From an uncultured Pseudomonadota bacterium (GTDB lineage: Bacteria > Pseudomonadota > Gammaproteobacteria > Burkholderiales > Thiobacillaceae), in NCBI GenBank assembly GCA_903918705.1, contig CAIXFP010000039.1, positions 1 to 15,283 of the forward strand: DNA of 15,283 nt, given 5' to 3'. Of the stretch, positions 13,373 to 15,283 are shown in pieces (the first letter of the stretch is position 1; every line of letters begins with the position of its first letter). A model generated the notes under the pieces. It was not told where the DNA came from. It saw nothing but the letters and a program-made list of their open reading frames with translations, and ran no database searches. The position numbers and the translations under genes were made by a program.

Positions 13373-14511
13373 TTCCCTACGGCCGCCAGGACATTCGGGA
13401 TGAAGACGTGGCCGCGGTGGCCGCGGCGCTGCGTTCCGACTGGCTGACCCAGGGGCCGCTGGTTCCCCGCTTCGAGGCGGCGGTGGCGGAACGCTGCGGC
13501 GCCACGTCCGCGGTGGCGGTCAACAGCGCCACGTCCGCCCTGCACCTGGCCTGTCTCGCCCTCGACCTGGGGCCGGGCGACCACCTCTGGACCAGCCCCA
13601 ATACCTTCGTCGCCTCGGCCAACTGCGCGCGTTACTGCGGCGCCACGGCGGATTTCGTGGACATCGACCGGGACAGCCTCAACCTGTCCGTCGCGGCCCT
13701 GGCGGACAAACTGGAGCAGGCCGAACGGGACGGCCGCCTGCCCAAGGTGGTGGTGCCGGTGCATTTTGCCGGGCAGAGTTGCGACATGGCGGCCATCGCC
13801 GAGTTGTCCCGGCGTTACGGTTTTCGCGTCATCGAGGACGCCTCCCACGCCATCGGCGGGCGCTACCGCGGCCGGCCCATCGGCCAGGGCGGCTCCAGCG
13901 ACATCACCGTGTTCAGCTTCCACCCGGTCAAGATCATCACCACCGGCGAGGGCGGCATGGCCCTGTGCCGGGACGCCGCCCTGGCCGAACACATGGCAGC
14001 CCTGCGCAGCCATGGCATCCGGCGCGACCCGGCGCGTCAGGCGGAGGAGGGGCCATGGTTCTATGAGCAGACCGAGCTCGGCTTCAACTACCGGCTCACC
14101 GACCTCCAGGCCGCCCTCGGCCTGACGCAACTGGCGCGCCTGGACGAGTACCTGGCGTCGCGTCGCCGCCTGGCCGACCGCTACGACAGCCTGCTGGCCG
14201 ACCTGCCCCTGCGGACGCCGTGGCGCGACCCCGCCGCCGATTCCGCCTGGCACCTCTATGTGGTGCGCCTGAATGACGCCAGCCGGCGCCGCGCGGTGTT
14301 CGAGCACCTACGCAGCGCCGGCATCGGCGTCAACGTCCACTACATCCCGGTGCCCCTGCAACCCGACTACCGCGGGCTCGGCTTCGTCCCGGGCGACTTC
14401 CCGGCGGCCGAGGATTACTACAGCCGGGCCCTCACCCTGCCGCTTTACCCGACGCTGAGCGAGGCGGAGCAGGACCGGGTGGTGGCGGTGCTGCGCGAGG
14501 CCCTGGCATGA
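13369..14511 (+). CDS. pseC: UDP-4-amino-4,6-dideoxy-N-acetyl-beta-L-altrosamine transaminase, PseC
   Basis: PseC uses pyridoxal phosphate and glutamate to aminate the 4-keto sugar made by PseB. The 380-residue protein belongs to the DegT/DnrJ/EryC1 aminotransferase family. It has NSATSALHLACLAL (52-65), VVVPVHFAGQSCDM (127-140), IEDASHAIGGRYRG (155-168) and the PLP lysine K188 in FSFHPVKIITTGEGG. Later conserved parts are ELGFNYRLTDLQAALGLTQL and NVHYIPVPLQPDY. The start is GTG at 13369, inside the GTGA overlap with the pseB stop; an alternative ATG with homology does not exist nearby. It overlaps pseF by 4 bases (ATGA). Confidence 0.95.
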   Translation: MIPYGRQDIRDEDVAAVAAALRSDWLTQGPLVPRFEAAVAERCGATSAVAVNSATSALHLACLALDLGPGDHLWTSPNTFVASANCARYCGATADFVDIDRDSLNLSVAALADKLEQAERDGRLPKVVVPVHFAGQSCDMAAIAELSRRYGFRVIEDASHAIGGRYRGRPIGQGGSSDITVFSFHPVKIITTGEGGMALCRDAALAEHMAALRSHGIRRDPARQAEEGPWFYEQTELGFNYRLTDLQAALGLTQLARLDEYLASRRRLADRYDSLLADLPLRTPWRDPAADSAWHLYVVRLNDASRRRAVFEHLRSAGIGVNVHYIPVPLQPDYRGLGFVPGDFPAAEDYYSRALTLPLYPTLSEAEQDRVVAVLREALA

Positions 14512-15203
14512 AGCTCTGCGTCATTCCGGCGCGGGGCGGCAGCCAGCGGATTCCGCGCAAAAACATCCGGCCGTTCTGCGGCCGCCCCATCCTCGCCTAC
14601 TCCATCGCCGCCGCCCTGGAGACGGGGCTGTTCGACCGGGTCATGGTTTCCACCGACGATGCCGAGATCGCTGCCGTGGCCCGCGCCCACGGCGCCGAGG
14701 TTCCCTTCCTGCGCCCGGCGGAACTGGCCGACGCCCACACCGGCACCAACGCCGTGGTGAAGCAGGCGATACTCTGGCACCGCGACGCCGGCCTGGAGGT
14801 GGACTACGCCTGCTGCATCTATGCTACCGCCCCCTTCGTCCAGCCCCGCTATCTGCGGGAGGGCCACGGGCGCCTGCTGGAAAGCGGCAAAGCCTTCGTG
14901 TTCAGCGTGACCAGCTTCCCCTTTCCGATCCAGCGGGCGATCCGTCTCAACCCGTGCGGCGAGGTGGAGGCCCTGCATCCGGAATACCGCGCCACCCGCT
15001 CCCAGGATCTGGAACCGGCCTACCACGACGCCGCCCAGTTCTATTGGGGCCGGGCAACGGCCTTTCTCGAGGACGCGGTCCTGTTTTCGCCCGCCTCCCT
15101 GGCGGTGATCCTGCCACGGCACCTGGTCCAGGACATCGACACCGAGGAAGACTGGCGCCGCGCCGAACTGATGTACCGGGCCTGGCGGGAGGGAGGCGAA
15201 TGA
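14508..15203 (+). CDS. pseF: Pseudaminic acid cytidylyltransferase, PseF
   Basis: PseF activates pseudaminic acid with CTP to CMP-pseudaminic acid, the donor for flagellin glycosyltransferases. The 231-residue protein has the CMP-sialic-acid-synthetase fold with the nucleotide-binding start CVIPARGGSQRIPRKNI (4-20). Further conserved parts are the FDRVMVSTDDAEIAAVARAHGA region, the CIYATAPFVQP segment and a C-terminal VQDIDTEEDW. Proteins of the neuraminate and legionaminate branches look similar; assignment to the pseudaminic branch rests on pseB and pseC just upstream and pseG just downstream. It is coupled to both neighbours by 4-base overlaps. Confidence 0.93.
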   Translation: MKLCVIPARGGSQRIPRKNIRPFCGRPILAYSIAAALETGLFDRVMVSTDDAEIAAVARAHGAEVPFLRPAELADAHTGTNAVVKQAILWHRDAGLEVDYACCIYATAPFVQPRYLREGHGRLLESGKAFVFSVTSFPFPIQRAIRLNPCGEVEALHPEYRATRSQDLEPAYHDAAQFYWGRATAFLEDAVLFSPASLAVILPRHLVQDIDTEEDWRRAELMYRAWREGGE

Positions 15204-15283
15204 GGGTGGCGCTGCGTGCCGATGCTTCCAGCGAACTGGGGGCCGGCCACGTCATGCGCTGCCTGACCCTGGCCGACACCCTG
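15200..15283 (+). CDS. pseG: UDP-2,4-diacetamido-trideoxy-altropyranose hydrolase PseG, 5' fragment
   Basis: Only the first 28 codons lie in the window; the gene runs off the right edge. The segment LRADASSELGAGHVMRCLTL matches the N-terminus of PseG, including the glycine-rich GxGHxxRC loop and its histidine. PseG releases UDP from the bis-acetylated sugar so that PseI can condense it with phosphoenolpyruvate. The ATG at 15200 overlaps the pseF stop as ATGA. The acetyltransferase PseH and the synthase PseI are expected further right but cannot be seen. Confidence 0.85.
   Translation, partial: MRVALRADASSELGAGHVMRCLTLADTL

Overview
The window (15,283 bp, GC-rich) looks like a chromosomal segment from a flagellated, polyhydroxyalkanoate (PHA)-storing, Gram-negative proteobacterium. 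A beta- or gammaproteobacterial background is suggested by the class III PHA synthase pair phaE-phaC, a Lap/HlyB-like tripartite type I secretion system and a FimT/GspH pseudopilin. The flagellin block, however, carries flbT and flaF, which are classically alphaproteobacterial flagellin regulators. The class assignment is therefore uncertain, and the flagellin block may be a transferred module. No rRNA, tRNA, CRISPR array, insertion sequence or transposase was seen.

Layout. (1) 1-166: no gene; one strong inverted repeat. (2) 167-5043, plus strand: a tightly coupled type I secretion operon of ABC permease/ATPase with a degenerate C39-like domain, HlyD-type adaptor and TolC-type outer-membrane channel; no substrate is in the window. 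(3) 5068-5697, minus strand: a lone FimT/GspH-type pseudopilin, followed by about 250 bp of intergenic DNA. (4) 5952-8092, minus strand: phaE-phaC, with a promoter whose -35/-10 spacer contains a nested palindrome resembling a PhaR-type operator, and a hairpin terminator after phaC. (5) 8302-9624, plus strand: a purine phosphorylase of the S-methyl-5'-thioinosine phosphorylase type and a peptide deformylase. (6) 9660-12297, plus strand: a sigma-28-type promoter, a structured leader, flagellin, an unrecognised 257-aa gene, flbT and flaF. (7) 12312-15283, plus strand: a sigma-70-like promoter and pseB-pseC-pseF-pseG (the last cut by the window edge), the start of a pseudaminic acid pathway.

How the parts work together. 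The right half reads as one flagellar filament programme: flagellin, two candidate post-transcriptional/assembly regulators (FlbT, FlaF), an unknown partner encoded between them, and enzymes that make the nonulosonic acid commonly attached to Ser/Thr of flagellin. The flagellin leader can form mutually exclusive helices, one of which would bury the ribosome binding site; this is a plausible target for FlbT. The left half holds three unrelated functional units: protein export, a pilin-like protein and PHA storage.

The most interesting items are the unknown flagellin-linked gene at 10751-11524, the possible RNA switch at 9693-9758, and the palindrome inside the phaEC promoter.
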